A stretch of DNA of 64,000 bases from Heterobasidion occidentale (GCA_039111635.1 JBCAQO010000003.1:2356001-2420000), one strand, 5' to 3'. Numbered from the stretch's first letter, positions 34,362 to 47,124 are shown. A program made the numbers and translations. The notes: a model not told the origin generated them from the sequence alone.

Positions 34362-37300
34362 AGCCCAGCAGAGGAGTCGCTGTCCCGGACGCAGAATCCC
34401 AGCACCCCAGAAACGCTCGAGCGTGTGAATTGGCGACGCAGCGCGGGCGAAGCCCCAGCCCACGCCCGAGTCCAAGCGAATGGCAGCGGAGAGAGGCCAG
34501 CCGGTCGCGTGCGCCGCGCGTTGCGCGCTCGGTGCGAGCACCCTCGCGCACACGCCATCTCGTCGCTCCCATGCGGGTGGCGTGCGTGCGTGGGCTGCGT
34601 CGATGCGCGTTTAGTCTGGGGCCCCGCGCGCCGCGCGCTGGCTGGCTTATCTGGCTGGCCTGGCTCGAATGTTCGCTGCTGCCACGTCTGAGTCCGAGTC
34701 CAAGTGCCCGAGTCGTGTGGACGCGCGCGCGCTTCCAAGTTCGCTTTGCAGGTTCGGAGCGTCACGAGTGGTCGGGGGCGGTTAGGTGTTTGGCATGCGG
34801 AGGATGATGAGAGTGGACGGGAGTGAGCCTGGACCTGAGGTGGCGTACCATACGCGCACACGCATGCGCCGCCGTCCGCTACCGTGGCGGCCGCGCAGGA
34901 AGCAGCTTCCAGACCGTAGCAGGTGGAAGGTGACTTCAAGGCAAGTGTGAGGTACGGACTCAGCGCTGAGCGTGGGCTGCTCGGATACGTGGTCTTGGTG
35001 CGGTGGGCGACTGTGACTCGAGGCAGGATGGTGGTGAACAATGGAGCGCCCGGAAGGCCTGAAAGAAGGGAGATAGATATGCTACCATATGCGCGATCAG
35101 ACGACAGATCTTGCTGGCAACGCTGGGTCTTCGCGCTGAATGCCGGGACTGCGAGTGCAGAGCGCCGTAGTCGTCGAGAGTGCAGAGCGACCTGTGTTAG
35201 CGCGCCGGCATGCGCATATAACGAAGCATCTATAATCTTGTCTGTTCGATTGGATGTTCTCGGCCGCTGTGTCGACAAGAGCGGAGGGCGCAGTGGCGAC
35301 GTGGGGAAAGGGTGATTTGAGGTACGACGTGAAACCGTCACGACCCTCGTCACCTGATATACCGGGCGGGATCAATCCGTTTGAGACAGGGGAGCTTAGA
35401 TCGAACATTGCTTGGACAGGATTCGAAGACTTCAACGGTAGGCCAGTAGGTGCTCGCGCCGAGCAAAAAAAAAAAGGTTGTGTCAACACTGATGAGTTAT
35501 GCGCTGCCAGCCCAATCGAATCTATCGGTCCTCGGTGAATCGTCGGCGTGTGACACCCGTTTGGGAGGAGCTGGAGGAGCTGGGAATGAGAGTAGCATCG
35601 AAAGCGAGGGTAACCAAAGTGTACCGAACGAGTCCAAAATTGGGGTGACCGATGCACGGACAGGCAGATATTATACTCCCACGAGGAGGTTGCGACCACA
35701 TGGACGAAGTGAATTCAGTCAATCCGGACGACCAGGGGCCTCGGTGGAATACATGACCATATGAATACCAATTGAGGGGCAACCCGGACGTGTGTCCAGA
35801 CTATTGAAATGACCCAGATGTCTACAAAATGGACTCGACTAACTTGGTGACATCCAGGGATTTTGAACTGCACTTTGAAAGACGAGGCCGCTGGTGAAAG
35901 AAGGGCCTAGCGAAGATACACATTATGTAATGGCTTGTCCAATCCCTTTGTGACTGGAGTCGTGTCAGACAATGGCGGCGACTTGGTCTTCTCTCGTGCT
36001 GGCCTGATGCGTCAGGGACTGCCTAATTATACCTGGTCGCCGCGCGCGGAGCTAGTGGCTGTGCATCGGAAGGTGGGCTCTGTCGAACTCCGAAATTCAC
36101 CGCCCTGTATGCAAACCAAGATTTCTGGACGAGACGGACAGAACGCCGTCGACGGACGGTGCGTGATATCCTGAGTGTATAGAGGGTCGGGACAGGCGAA
36201 CCGGCGAGACTCGGAGTCCAGAGTGGTCGATCACGGCGGTAAGTAGTCGTGCAGGCTGTCAGTGTCATAGTCAGCTGTTTAGACCTGCCATACAACGTCA
36301 GCCAGCGTGAAGAGTCGGAACACTGTGGGGAGGCTCACGGCTCGTATGTTTACTCCTAGCTTCTGGCGACGCCATCGGTAAACGACATGTGTGCCTCCAA
36401 CGTATATGCACGGACGCCAATTCGTGTGCTCCGATAAAGAACAAACCAGTGAGTTGTGACACGTCGTCGTTAGTCTCTGGCGGCTAGCGTTATGAATTTA
36501 CCCGACGGACATGCCCTGAGGAGTCAAAAGTGGAGTGCCAACGGTATTAGATGTTAGAAGGCGATTAGCGCGATCGTGATGTTGGGCAGCCAAAGCGCCA
36601 TAGCACTATCGGGGCTGAACGCACTACGACAGGAAGTGGATAAAGCAAGTCGTCGAGCGTTAGTGAGATGAGAGTCGTCGATGGCTGGAGTGTCCCAGAG
36701 TGTCCCACATGAAAATCAGGCGGGCATTTCGGTGCCAGAATGGGTTCATGCCCAAAAACTATGTTCGAGGCCAAATTAGGTGAGTACAGAGCGGCCTGGA
36801 GTCGATTTGGGGGCCAGAAGGGAGACTCCATCGGCCACTCCATTGCCATTGCGCCCTGTTTTTGACGCCGGCCATGTGAAGCTATATCCGGTATATGAAG
36901 CTTTGCCGCTGCGTAGATGAGCGTGCGACCCACCAAAAAAGAAAGCATGCTCTGACTGAGCGCTCCAACGCAGGCCTTCAGACAGATGAAGTGTCACAGA
37001 GTTGCAGGCCGCAGTGGACAGCTTGATCCACCCACGAACTCATGAGAGTGGTGCCCACGTGGCTTTTGAGTCTCAGAGTCGGGCAACTACTGAACTGAAC
37101 ATCGGCGGCCGCAGGCGCTCGCGTCTAGAAGACGTGCTGAACAGAAGGCAATGCTTCATTCGCGAGGTGGGGCCTAATGCATACGGAGCTGTCAAGACTC
37201 GTCTGGCAGCGATCGTACATGGCACGCGCGTACCGTATGAACATCTGTCATTCAAGACGGAAGATGCGTGGTAAAGGCCTTGGACGAGATCTTTGTTCGG

Positions 37301-38591
37301 TTTGTGGAATGGCGTCAACTTTGAGCACCGGGCGGAACATGCACTGGGCGCGCGCAAGACTAGTAAGGTCATGGGCCGACTCAGCTATGGCAGATCCCCT
37401 TGGACTTTCATTGATGGATGGGAGTGGAACGAGTGAGTCAGGAGAGCCATAGACTTCTGCTTGGAACGGCAAGGGCGCCGACGTCGATGAGGACGCGCGG
37501 ATCGGGTTCCCCTCCCAAGAGCGAGTGTGGTAACGTGGCCAGATGACACCGTTCTCGATGACAGCGTTGGCTGGGCATGGAGGCGAGGGAATGGAAAACA
37601 TCGTCTGTCAAGTCACATCTGGAAAGGCATGTCATATCCCTGACTCCAAACGCGACGCAAGCCAAGTCTACGAAGAGAATCAGAATAGCCAGATAACCTG
37701 AGAGGCTTGAGTACGTACTGGTCCAAGTAAGTAGATATGCGAGAGGGGGAGCCACGATAGATCCGCATACGCGTACGGAGAAATAGGCTTGATGGGTTGG
37801 GCGAGCGTTGACTACTTATCATTGGTCGAGGGGATGATGGGTCTGGAAGATGACCGCACGTTCGGACGGTCATTTAGGAAAAATGCGGAAGCCGGCAGCC
37901 CTGACCACGAGTTGTGATTGTTCGAAATCAGGTGTCGCCGGGCCAATGGTGATAGGGAGACGGTGATGACTAGTGAAAGAAAGGGCTACCAGAGGAATTT
38001 GCCGCGGTGGGATGGGACCTCGTGCCGATCTGTGACAGGACGGAGACCTTGGAAGGCGGTCGCGGTGCGTTCTTAAGAATTTGATGTATAAAAAGAGCGG
38101 AGATGGTAGGAGAATTAAAAAATCTGGAGGCGCAAGGCTGAATGGGGCACAATTAGGCTTCTGACAATTGGGGAGAAGATAGAAGCGTGGGTGGTTTCGA
38201 TAAGTAATTTTGGCCACGAAGGACTACTTATCGGCCGGTGGATTGTGGCCACCAATAGCGGTGCCACCTGCATGCGCGCAACTGTGCGTATGGCAAACTA
38301 CACGAGACAGCTGAGCGCTGAGCGTACGAGAGCTGCGCGAGAGCTGATCGTACGCAGGCTCGTCCGTTCCAAGTTGAACGTTGAAGATTAAACTTGAAGT
38401 TGGCGACACAAGCCGCCTTCTGTTGTCCGCCACGTGTCGCGGAGTTGAATTGTGACTGCCTATCCCGTCGTCCATCCACCTCTATCGCAAAAACAGCAAA
38501 AAACCCTTTCGAAATTCTTCGCCGTGCGAACCGTCGCTCTCGGTCTGCCCACTGACACGCCTCACGACGACAACGACTGCTTGCATCTGAC

Positions 38592-41500
38592 ATGAACAGG
38601 AATCCCTTTGCTCAGCCTTCTTACACCCCTCAGCAACCCCCTTTACCGCCTGGCCCACCTCCTCCCCAGCCCACACAACCCGACTACTCTGCATACTGGG
38701 CGGCGGCGGCGGCGGCTCAACACCCGACGCAGCCTGCGTACTCCACGCAATGGCCTGGTGTCGCGGCGGCCGCAGCACCCACTGTTACGCCCGCCCGGCC
38801 AACCGCCGAGCAGACAGCACTCTACGCCAACTACGGCTATGGTGGCCAGCAAGGCTTTCAGTGGCAGGCCCAGCAACATCAGCAACAACGTGCGCCTCCG
38901 CCTGCCTACCAACCACCGCCACCGCCACCACCTCAGTACAATCCGTATCAACCGCAGGCTGCTGCAGGGTATGTCCAGCCATATATTCCGCAAGGCGCTC
39001 CTTCGGCTCCACCCCCGCCCCCAATCGTGCAACAATATGGACCGCCCATCCCACAACAACCGCCTCATATCCCGCAGCAACAGCAGCAGCAGCCACAACA
39101 ACAACAACAACAGCAACAACAGCGGCAGTACTATCCTCCAACTCAAAGACAGAACCAGGGCTATCGACAGAACAACCAACAGCACGGCATGCAACATACG
39201 CCTCCCAATCATCTTCCCCCGGCAAAGCGTCCGCGGCACGACGGACCTGGCGGTTATCATGCTAGAGGCTCTCAACCACAGATACAAATTCCGCCTCCAC
39301 AGCCTCAGTTCAACCCGCCTCCACAGCCCTCAGGTCCAATGCCCGGACAGATGATGCAACAGAGTCTGATGGGTGGTGGCGGATATGGTGGCCGCGGCGG
39401 AGGGCAAGGTGGATCGATGGGGAGAGGAGGTCAAGGAGGTCAAGGGAGTAGAGGAGGAGGAAGGGGCAGGGGTACGCCCATGGGGAACAACAGAGGTGGC
39501 GCAGGGAGGGGGAGAGGTGGTAGCATCCACAACAGCGGTAGAGGAGGAAGCCAGAGTGGGGCTCCGCTCCGAAATCATGGTTCGCGAGGGAACTTTGGGG
39601 GAGGGAACAATCGCGATAGCCCCAACCGGCGAGGTGGGTCGTTTGTGAGCGGCGGTGGATCGGCCAGCGGCGGCCACCATCATCAGCAAGGCATGAACCC
39701 ATCATACCGCGGACGCGGACAGGGTCATCCGCACACACACACCTATGGGCGTGGTGGTAGGCATGATAGTAGCAGTTCCGTGTTCTCTTCTCGCGATGGG
39801 GGCATGATGTCGTCGAGCTTCGTGAGCAGCATGGGCAGCAGCAGTGGTAAGAAGGACGAGAATCGCCGCACGTTAACGGATTTCAAGATCGTAGGTCTCG
39901 AGATCCGCGACCTGTCTTGGAGCTGGGGTGTCACGCCGTCGTTGAAGGCCGAATCCATCGACGATGTCCCGAGTGCAGCGTCTCTAGGCACAGAGCAGGA
40001 TTCATCTGCTCAGATCAAAGAAGAGACCATCGAGTCGTCTGTGGTTTCTGACATCTCTTCATCGCCCCTCAAGGGGGACACCACAGAGGCCGTCGCTGAT
40101 AAGATCGAGGATGCTACTGTCACAGACGGTGTTCTTTCTACTCCTGTTGCGGTTGTTTCGTCCGAGCCCAAGCTGCTCACGGACATGCCAGCGCCAGGCG
40201 CCATTCCTCCGCCGCCCTCGCGTATCCGCATATACTTCCATACGCCCGTCACGTCTGACGATTCGCACCTTCACAGTGCAAGCGCACTTACGTTCTCTGA
40301 TGTCAATGCACCCGGCGAGGCGCGCAAAGGCAAGCGCAAGAAGCTTGAGGACGACGATGGGGACCTCGAGGAGGGGCGCGCGCCTCCGCCGCCCCCTGGG
40401 GACCGTGCAATGAGCATCGATGGGATTGACATCGCAAGCGTTGCGGCTAGTGCCGAGACTGCGAGCGAGGGCGATTGGCTTATGGCGGCCATTGGTGAAG
40501 TCGAGGGTGAAGGGGAGGGTGAAGGTGAAAGTGACGCTGACCTCCACGTGAGCGAGATCGGTGCGCGTGTGGATGAGGCCGAGGGTCCGTATGCGCCAGC
40601 AAATGAAGAATATGGTAAGTCTTGCTCTATCCTCATTTGTCTCAAACTGCTTGTGTGGACGAGCACGTCGTGTCATTATACCTCGCACCTGCGTTGCGGG
40701 TCCACATCGCTGACTTTTTGGTTTTCGTTGTGAAGGCAATCTTGAGGGCGAAGGTCATGATATGTCTTTGATGGAGGACTCTTCAGATTTCGTATATGAC
40801 CAGAGCATGGGCGATGTGCACATCGCAGAGCCCTCTGAGAAGGACGATGCCCAGGGCCCTGCTGGACCAAATGATTCAAGGGGCGACTCAGAGTCTGTGG
40901 ACAATGGTGTTGATGGGAAAGGGGTACTTCCTCACCCTGAACAGCAGGAAGATGCCCCACCTGTTGACATTGTTCTTGACGCTTCGGCCGCTCTTGATGA
41001 AGAGCCGTCTATGTCTTTTTCCTCTTCTGTTGCATCTGCGGCCTCTGCATCTGATACTTCCACATCTTCCGATGCCTCTGTTGCTGCCCTTATTGCTCCC
41101 TCTGCCGAGCCCACTTCTCCTTCGAGTGCTGAACAGCCTGCTGATCACTCTCATAGCACTGATCTGCAGGTGCCTAATGCACACGAACGAACCACCACGC
41201 CATCCTTCACACCGCCTCTACCCGCAGGCGACCAGTCACCTACACAGGAGGCTTCATTTAGCGAGCTGCGGACTCCTTCGGGGCTCGTCAATGACGACTC
41301 CTTGTTCTGCGACGCGACACAAGTGGAGACGCAGCCTGATGACCCGTCATCTTCCGAAACGAACACACTTGTTTCCGGTGGTTCCATGGTATCTACCTAT
41401 GGAGAACTAAACCAGCTACCCATGAAAGCCGAGACGGTTACTGGTGTGCGAACGCCATCGGCCAACCGCTTGTCAATCTCATACGCTGCCGGCATGAAGA

Positions 41501-42456
41501 GGCTTGTCATCGATGCCGAAATTGTGGACAAGCTGAAAGTCTTCAGAAGCGAAGGTCGCATCGAGGTCTTCGTGAACGTGGACAAGGATGAAGGGTCCGA
41601 ATTGAAGGGCATTCTGGTGCGTGCACGCTTACTCCACTACAATGATGTATTCCATTTCTCATTTGGGCGCGCTATCAGGTCGAGGCTCTATCTGAGTCCG
41701 CGAAGTCTTACGTACCTCTCGAGGCGCTTTCATCACTGGCAGAAGTTGATCCCACCATTCCGCCCCTGTCAAAAGTTGCCTTTCCCTCAAAATTGACGCT
41801 TCTCGTACATCTGAACACGGAGCGCCCGCTCTCCGAGCCTAAATGGGTGAAGACAGGTGACGTTCAAGAGTGGCTGAAGTCCGAATTCGGCCGAATGTTT
41901 TGGGTGGCGGGCGACGCCGCCGAAGGATGGGAAAAGAAGATTGAAGTTGTAGATCCAGCTGTAAGCTTCTATTGTTTGCAGCGTGGCCTCTTCGTTGACG
42001 CTTCATTAGCCGCCCACGATATGGACAACGCTTGAGTGCTGGTCGATTGACTCTTCAGCCGGACTTCTGACTGAACGGCAGCGTTTCCTTCGCACGCATA
42101 TGGCGGAGACGGACAACATCCTAGAGATTCTTCTCCGGCTAGTGCGAGGTGAAAGGGCCACGCCATTCTCGCAATCCTCTCCCGCAATTTCCACCAGCAT
42201 CTCAGGACCTCTGCTTTCTGCGCTTTCCGAGGGATCAGCTCATGGCTCACAGCAAACTCACGTTTCCCTTGCCGTCTTGGCGATTTTCCGTATGGCGACC
42301 GAGTACGCAAAGAAAGCGGTCGGCGAAGAAAAGGGCAAAACGGAGGTGGAGGAGCGCGTTGGGGAAATCATCCGGTGTGTGCCGAAGCACCTGCTCTATA
42401 AGAGCTTGGATGGCATCTTCAAAGAGTGGAAGGTTGAAAAGAAGGGGGGCAGATGA
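38592..42456 (+). CDS. Large Gln/Pro- and RGG-rich protein with conserved-looking C-terminal domain
   Basis: Four exons (38592-40614, 40736-41616, 41679-41960, 42010-42456) encode 1,210 residues. Residues 1-200 are Pro/Gln-rich with a poly-Gln run. Residues 250-390 carry RGG/GRG repeats (GGYGGRGGGQGGSMGRGGQG), typical of RNA-binding, phase-separating proteins. An ordered stretch (NRRTLTDFKIVGLEIRDLSW, SRIRIYFHTP) is followed by acidic low complexity. The last 350 residues look folded: MKRLVIDAEIVDKLKVFRSE, WVKTGDVQEWLKSEFGRMFW and TDNILEILLRLVRGERATPF. I know similar basidiomycete proteins only as uncharacterised, sometimes with doubtful rRNA-endonuclease names; no PIN catalytic residues are visible here. 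A nuclear RNA-associated role is inference. Start is the first ATG, after a pyrimidine-rich leader. Confidence 0.85.
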
Positions 42457-44874
42457 GCGAGACTCGTCGAAACTACAGTTCTTCCTCTTCCAGTCCGGTA
42501 TTCCTTTTTTTTTCTCGTGATGCATGTTTCTTGCTAGCTTCTACATCTTGTGATCAACATTACTTTTTTCCCTGCCAGCCCGCGATGCGGAGCACCATCG
42601 GCCCGTAACTTGGCTGTGCATCACCGATAGGAGAATGTTGGAGAGTATGTTGCGCGCAATAATCGAAAGATCAACGCGAGCTTTTTGTGGCAATCGAATA
42701 TGATCCTCCGTCAAGATCGTCCCACCTTGCTGCCTGGATGAAGCTGCGTCCGCGATCATTACGGCGTGCTCTCCGCTACAGTCGGACTTCTACGTTGAAA
42801 AAAAGGAAAAATTAGCGAGACGTGCTTGCCATGCATTCGCCATGCACTTGCCGCGTGCCCTGCAGGCCAGAATTCTTTTTGGGCCGACTGTCGTTCATCT
42901 AATCGATCAGGACACGTCGCTCACGGCGTCTCTAGCCTAGCTAGGTATCATTATGAGAGAATACATCGCCGCGTACATAGGCGCTGTGATGCGTGATATC
43001 ACCAGAAAACGTGTCCGCTCCAAGTGCGGATAGACTTTCCTGTCTTCTGTGCGTCTGTCGTCTTGGAGCTTGGATCGCGAGCACTTACCATAATTCGATG
43101 ACATAGCCTGCAGGCGTGAACAAAGTGGCCGCCGACCTGCTGCCGACGGAAATATGTGCTGCCTTGCGCACTGCCTCGATTCCTCGAACGATGGCCTGTA
43201 CACCCGATCTTGCGGTCACTTAGCGATCGCACGGTGCACAGAGACCAACGTAGGGGGACATGCGTCTACATGAGGCACACTCCATCAAAGTTTGTCAGAT
43301 GCAGGTGCCTAGTGCAGTATACGAACGGAGGTGTAGGCTGAAGTGTCTCGTCATCAGGTTCGGGGGGCAGCGTAGCTGGCTGTCCACAGTCCGACATGTC
43401 TTTACCGATATAGAATAGTCCAATGAAACGATCCGTGTCCTCAGGAAAGAGGGTACCATAGAGGTCCTCTTCCTCGTGTCTGTGAGATCGACTAGGCGAC
43501 CCGAACGTCGTGCACAGGACGGCCCATCATTAGCAAGGAGTCGCGATGCTTCCTCGGGGTTCCTTGAGGGGCGTATAATAACCGAACTAGACAAATGAGG
43601 CCCTGATGTGAGTGGACCGTAGCCGGGTAGACAGACCCGAGGCTGGGCGCAGTCCACATAGTGTACTCTAACGGCGCAAAGTGAGAGCCAGTAATAAAAA
43701 ACCGAAGAAGCCTGCCGGCCTCGAGAGGGAAGAAAGGGACGTTGCACACCCCCAGCGCACAAGGGTGCATACATCTTCAGACTTACGATCGCGAATGAAT
43801 TCGGTACGTTTCAGGGTGCACATCAAAGACAAGGAAAGCATCTGCCATAAAGAACACTACGGTGCTCCAGGCTTCTAACGCCTGCAGCATCAGGACCGGA
43901 GCCTCACTCTTCATGAGAGCCAAATTTCTGACAAGGTAGCTCAAAGGACGGTTCGAGTATAGAGGATGCTTCGATAAGCTTCGCGTCTGCTGAATTCTTC
44001 GCAGCCAATGAAATAGGACGCAGAAGGCGGAAGGTCTAGAGCGGGAGCAGGCTTATCTCTCGTTCCTTGTCCGTTGAGACTCCGTTGAGTCAACATGCAC
44101 GTCCAACGTGAGTACTTGGACACTGACACTTCGAGAGATTGCAGATCGCGGAGTCCCGTGTCTCGTCGAAGCGACACGCGCGATTGGCGTGAGGAACCAA
44201 GAGATCTGAGTACAGCGTTTGGAGACGAAATGAGGTTCCAGAGGCGTATGGAGCCACGTCGACGTGCATGCCATGGCTATGTGGAACGGGGGCGGACCAG
44301 GACGAGGCTTGAGAAGTTGGACAGAGCGGAAGAGTACGGAACCGGTGAGAGCCGGATACACGGTTCTCCGAATGGGCCTTTTTGTGCTCGACGCAAAGGC
44401 ATACCATACTCAGGGTGGCCTAGGAGGGGTTGGGGTGGCAGTCTGGCGCTTTTGAACCGCAAGGCGCTATGAAAGCCTTCACCGCGAACGTACTCACTTG
44501 CCATATTCGGCCCGATGCAAGGACCGGTGGGCGGAAGTATTTCCCTTGAGATTCGGAGCGGGTTGCCATGTTGCAAAACTCTGAAACTAAATCATGGAGG
44601 CAAATCTCACGAGCCCTCAAGGCGATCTCGATGCTTAGGCCCTCTTAGACCCCGGCGCAGTCTCGAAACTGACGGCTCTGCCGCAAGGAAAATGTCATCT
44701 CACGGTTTCACAGTCCAACATGTGCCCGAATCTTTCTGACGGATCTATTCGCCACCACCTCGTGGGCTCCCCTCTCCATGTCTTCACAGTCTGCGATCCC
44801 TCTTTTCCATGATCGGAATTTCAGCACCAAGACCTCGTTGCTCCCGCTGTATAAAAGCTCTTGCTCACAGCGCT
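42457..44874. other. 2.4 kb gene-poor region
   Basis: No gene supported. A minus frame at 42759-42541 (IADAASSRQQGGTILTEDHI, then SIIARNILSNILLSVMHSQ) has natural-looking composition and a possible upstream acceptor near 42797, but no further exon could be attached. A TATAAAAG box is present at 44850-44857 just before the next gene. The remainder shows only short frames. Confidence 0.4.
44850..44857 (+). promoter_or_regulatory. TATA box (TATAAAAG)
   Basis: A consensus TATAAAAG lies 25 bp upstream of the proposed start codon at 44875. This is the clearest TATA box in the window. Its closeness to the ATG implies a very short leader, or that translation actually starts farther downstream. Confidence 0.6.
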
Positions 44875-45663
44875 ATGTCGACCACACCCACCACCGCCAG
44901 CAACAGCGTCGTACGGTTGAATTCTTCTCTTCATCTCTCTCTCTCTCTCAGCTTTCGTCTACTCCTACACGCCCTTTCTAATTTCCACTAATTGTTTCAT
45001 CCTTCGTGAGCCTACGTGCCGCCGTTTCGTCCTCCCGAATATGCTGACTTTCCCCCCCAGGACATGGATCAAATGTACTCATTCGACGCGATCCTCTTCC
45101 CCTCGGACGGCCGCGCCCCCCACGTCGTAGCGCTCATGACTAGCCCCGCTTCTTTCACGGATCCACACGCTTTGCAAATGACCCCCAATTCCCGCGTTCC
45201 ACACCCTGAGGTTTACATGGACTACATCGCGGAAGGTCTTGGGACCCGTGCTTGGAGCTGCCAGGTACGCCCTCGCTTTTCGGTCTTGCAGCTAGCGCGC
45301 TGATCGTGTAAACGCTATACAGCTCGTCGAGGCTCTCGACGGTATGAACAAGAAGTTCACCAACCCATACATCATCTTCTATCCCGTCGTCTCTCGCGAC
45401 GGTATGCCATTCCCCGTGAATAAGGCTGTGCGGGAGATCCAAGGAAAGGCGTTCAGAGAGGACCTTGGATGGCGCGGAAACATTATTGTGGCCAAATACC
45501 GCGACAGCCGTTTCACGGCAATGATGAACGCGTCCATGGCGGATTTCCCCATTCTGAAGAACTATCTGTCCACCCATGGCTCGCCGATCAGGGTAAGCGA
45601 GCCCTCCTCTCTTGGTCCAAGACCGGTCGCTTCATCTGCTGAGCCCACTACCAGCACTTTTGA
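44875..45663 (+). CDS. Small conserved-looking orphan protein
   Basis: Proposed exons 44875-44910, 45061-45264, 45323-45592 and 45655-45663 give 172 residues. Exon 2 follows a textbook polypyrimidine acceptor (TTTCCCCCCCAG) and reads DMDQMYSFDAILFPSDGRAP, then VVALMTSPASFTDPHALQMT. Exon 3 reads VEALDGMNKKFTNPYIIFYP and GWRGNIIVAKYRDSRFTAMM. The fold appears globular and non-repetitive, with no signal peptide or membrane helix. I do not recognise the family. The 9 nt last exon (HF and stop) rests on a good GTAAGC donor and CAG acceptor; without that splice the protein would read through to a stop near 45700. Start is uncertain: an alternative is the first ATG of exon 2 at 45064. The TATA box at 44850-44857 is very close upstream. 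Confidence 0.65.
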
Positions 45664-45914
45664 AGGGCATCACGGCCAGGCGCCTAGAGGATCTCGTTGA
45701 CTCTGCTCCGTTGAGGACATTGACTGGTGCTCGCGTCCTATTTCTTTTTACTTCTATCTTTGATATTGCTCTGGTATGGCCTTCTCTCTTATCTCGATAT
45801 CTTGCGGACGCTTTTATATGTCGTGTATATCGACAAAAGTATGCCTGTTAATTTTGACACTGTATATATATCGTCACGGACCATCACATACAAGATAGCG
45901 ATACACACTCTATG
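45664..45914. terminator. Convergent spacer
   Basis: 251 bp between converging stop codons of the small orphan and the cytochrome-b5-like gene. It is AT-rich (for example TATATATATCG near 45864) and should hold both 3' ends. Confidence 0.45.
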
Positions 45915-47124
45915 TTACAATTCGTCTCGAGTGCCCCCTTGTGAAGTCACCTCGGGCTTGAGCTCAGGTGGTTTCCCACCTTCTGCGATCGCGGCGGCCT
46001 TTGCGGCTTTCTTAGGGTCACAATGCTCTGGGATCGAGCTAGCGGGATCAATCGGAGGGTGGCTGACCCGCCCGACTTTAAAGTATGACTTGTGGTTCGC
46101 AAAGAACTGCTTCCAGTGATTGACGCTCTGAGATGAAAGCCGTCAGTAAGCCGGAGCGGCGATTCGAAGGTAGTTTCGCTGCCGTACCTTGAGTTCTTTC
46201 TCGCTCAGCCCGCGGAGGTCATGTGTCTGGTGCGCTTGGAAGCAACCCGTTCCATAGGCGCGCGCGGCATCTTTGCCAGCCCTGCAGTGCATCAGTGAGC
46301 AGTTGGCAATGAGGGACGAAAAACTGAGATCATAACGAAAAACATACATAATGTTGTAAGAACCGCCCGGACCGTACACACGGCGATTACTGGAGACGTC
46401 ATAAACATCGCCGTCGATCTTGAATGGTAGCCAGCGCCCCCACGCAAGGTGGTAAGCGATCGTGTCCCAATCTTGTAGCGCGACGCTGAGAAGGATCACT
46501 CACGGCTAAATATATAGGCTTCTCAGCATCACTGCCGTCAAACTTTGCAAGGTAGCCTTCAGAAAAGAGGCGCTGGTTCGACTGCAAGGCAGCAGCAAGT
46601 CAACACAAGCGGTAGAAGCATATAACTTACGGCGAACAGTGTCAGCGCGTAGATCGTGAGAATTAGGCTTACCGGCCAATATGTCTTGAGATTCGTCCAC
46701 TTGCCCTCATATCCCCAGAAGAAGTCCCCTGCGATGAATTTCCCGGCTAGCATAATGAAAAGCAGAGTGTAGACTAGAAACTTGAGGAGCTCGACGACGC
46801 CAACTTCGCGTTCCGCTGTAGGGTCAGGTTCCTCCCGGCCCACCTCCTCACCTCTCGCGATCTTCTCATCACGTTCCTTCTTCCGCACCAGCCACGCGTT
46901 GTGCAGCTGCTGTTGTTGATCCCGGTATTCCTTATAACTTACGACATATCACTAGAATGAGCAGCGCCTCGACACGATGCGAAGAGAAGGACTTACGCTA
47001 GAAAGGGCCGATTAGCACGTTTCGTCGAGACCATGCGGTCAGGGATGCTGGGATCCGCGACCTTGGGGGATTCATCTTTGAAGTTTGGGTCCGGCTTGGC
47101 TTCCAAGTTGCTCAACCACGACAT
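45915..47124 (-). CDS. Membrane cytochrome b5-like heme/steroid-binding protein (MAPR type) ending in RDEL
   Basis: Six exons (47124-46997, 46937-46631, 46581-46504, 46418-46348, 46281-46188, 46127-45915) encode 296 residues. The N-terminus (MSWLSNLEAKPDPNFKDESP) is followed by a charged helix, then a hydrophobic segment at about residues 98-118 (LLKFLVYTLLFIMLAGKFIA) and a weaker one at 133-144. The cytochrome b5-like domain follows: RLFSEGYLAKFDGSDAEKPI, IDGDVYDVSSNRRVYGPGGS, YNIMAGKDAARAYGTGCF and DLRGLSEKEL. This is the MAPR pattern (Dap1/PGRMC), whose members bind heme through tyrosine and assist P450 enzymes. The protein ends in RDEL, resembling an ER-retrieval signal. Whether it works depends on the C-terminus being in the ER lumen. 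All introns are GT-AG. Confidence 0.9.

Larger units (their letters stand above)
33307..38591. other. 5.3 kb gene-poor region containing a GC-rich island
   Basis: No gene could be supported. From about 33.56 to 34.9 kb base composition is extremely GC-rich and frames stay open on both strands (for example 508 codons at 35353-33827 minus), with Arg/Ala/Pro content expected of unconstrained GC-rich DNA and no domain. From 35 to 38.6 kb composition is normal and frames are short. The last 200 bp before 38592 are the likely promoter of the RGG protein gene (pyrimidine-rich). No transposon termini were found. Confidence 0.4.

Noticed and set aside
33827..35353. A 508-codon minus-strand open frame
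   Set aside because: It lies in a very GC-rich island where other frames are open too. Composition is Arg/Ala/Pro/Ser as expected from GC bias, there is no domain and no convincing start context.
1393..47124. A heme-related gene cluster (HbpS-like, COX15, cytochrome b5-like)
   Set aside because: The three genes are more than 20 kb apart with unrelated genes between, and the roles differ; there is no sign of clustering.
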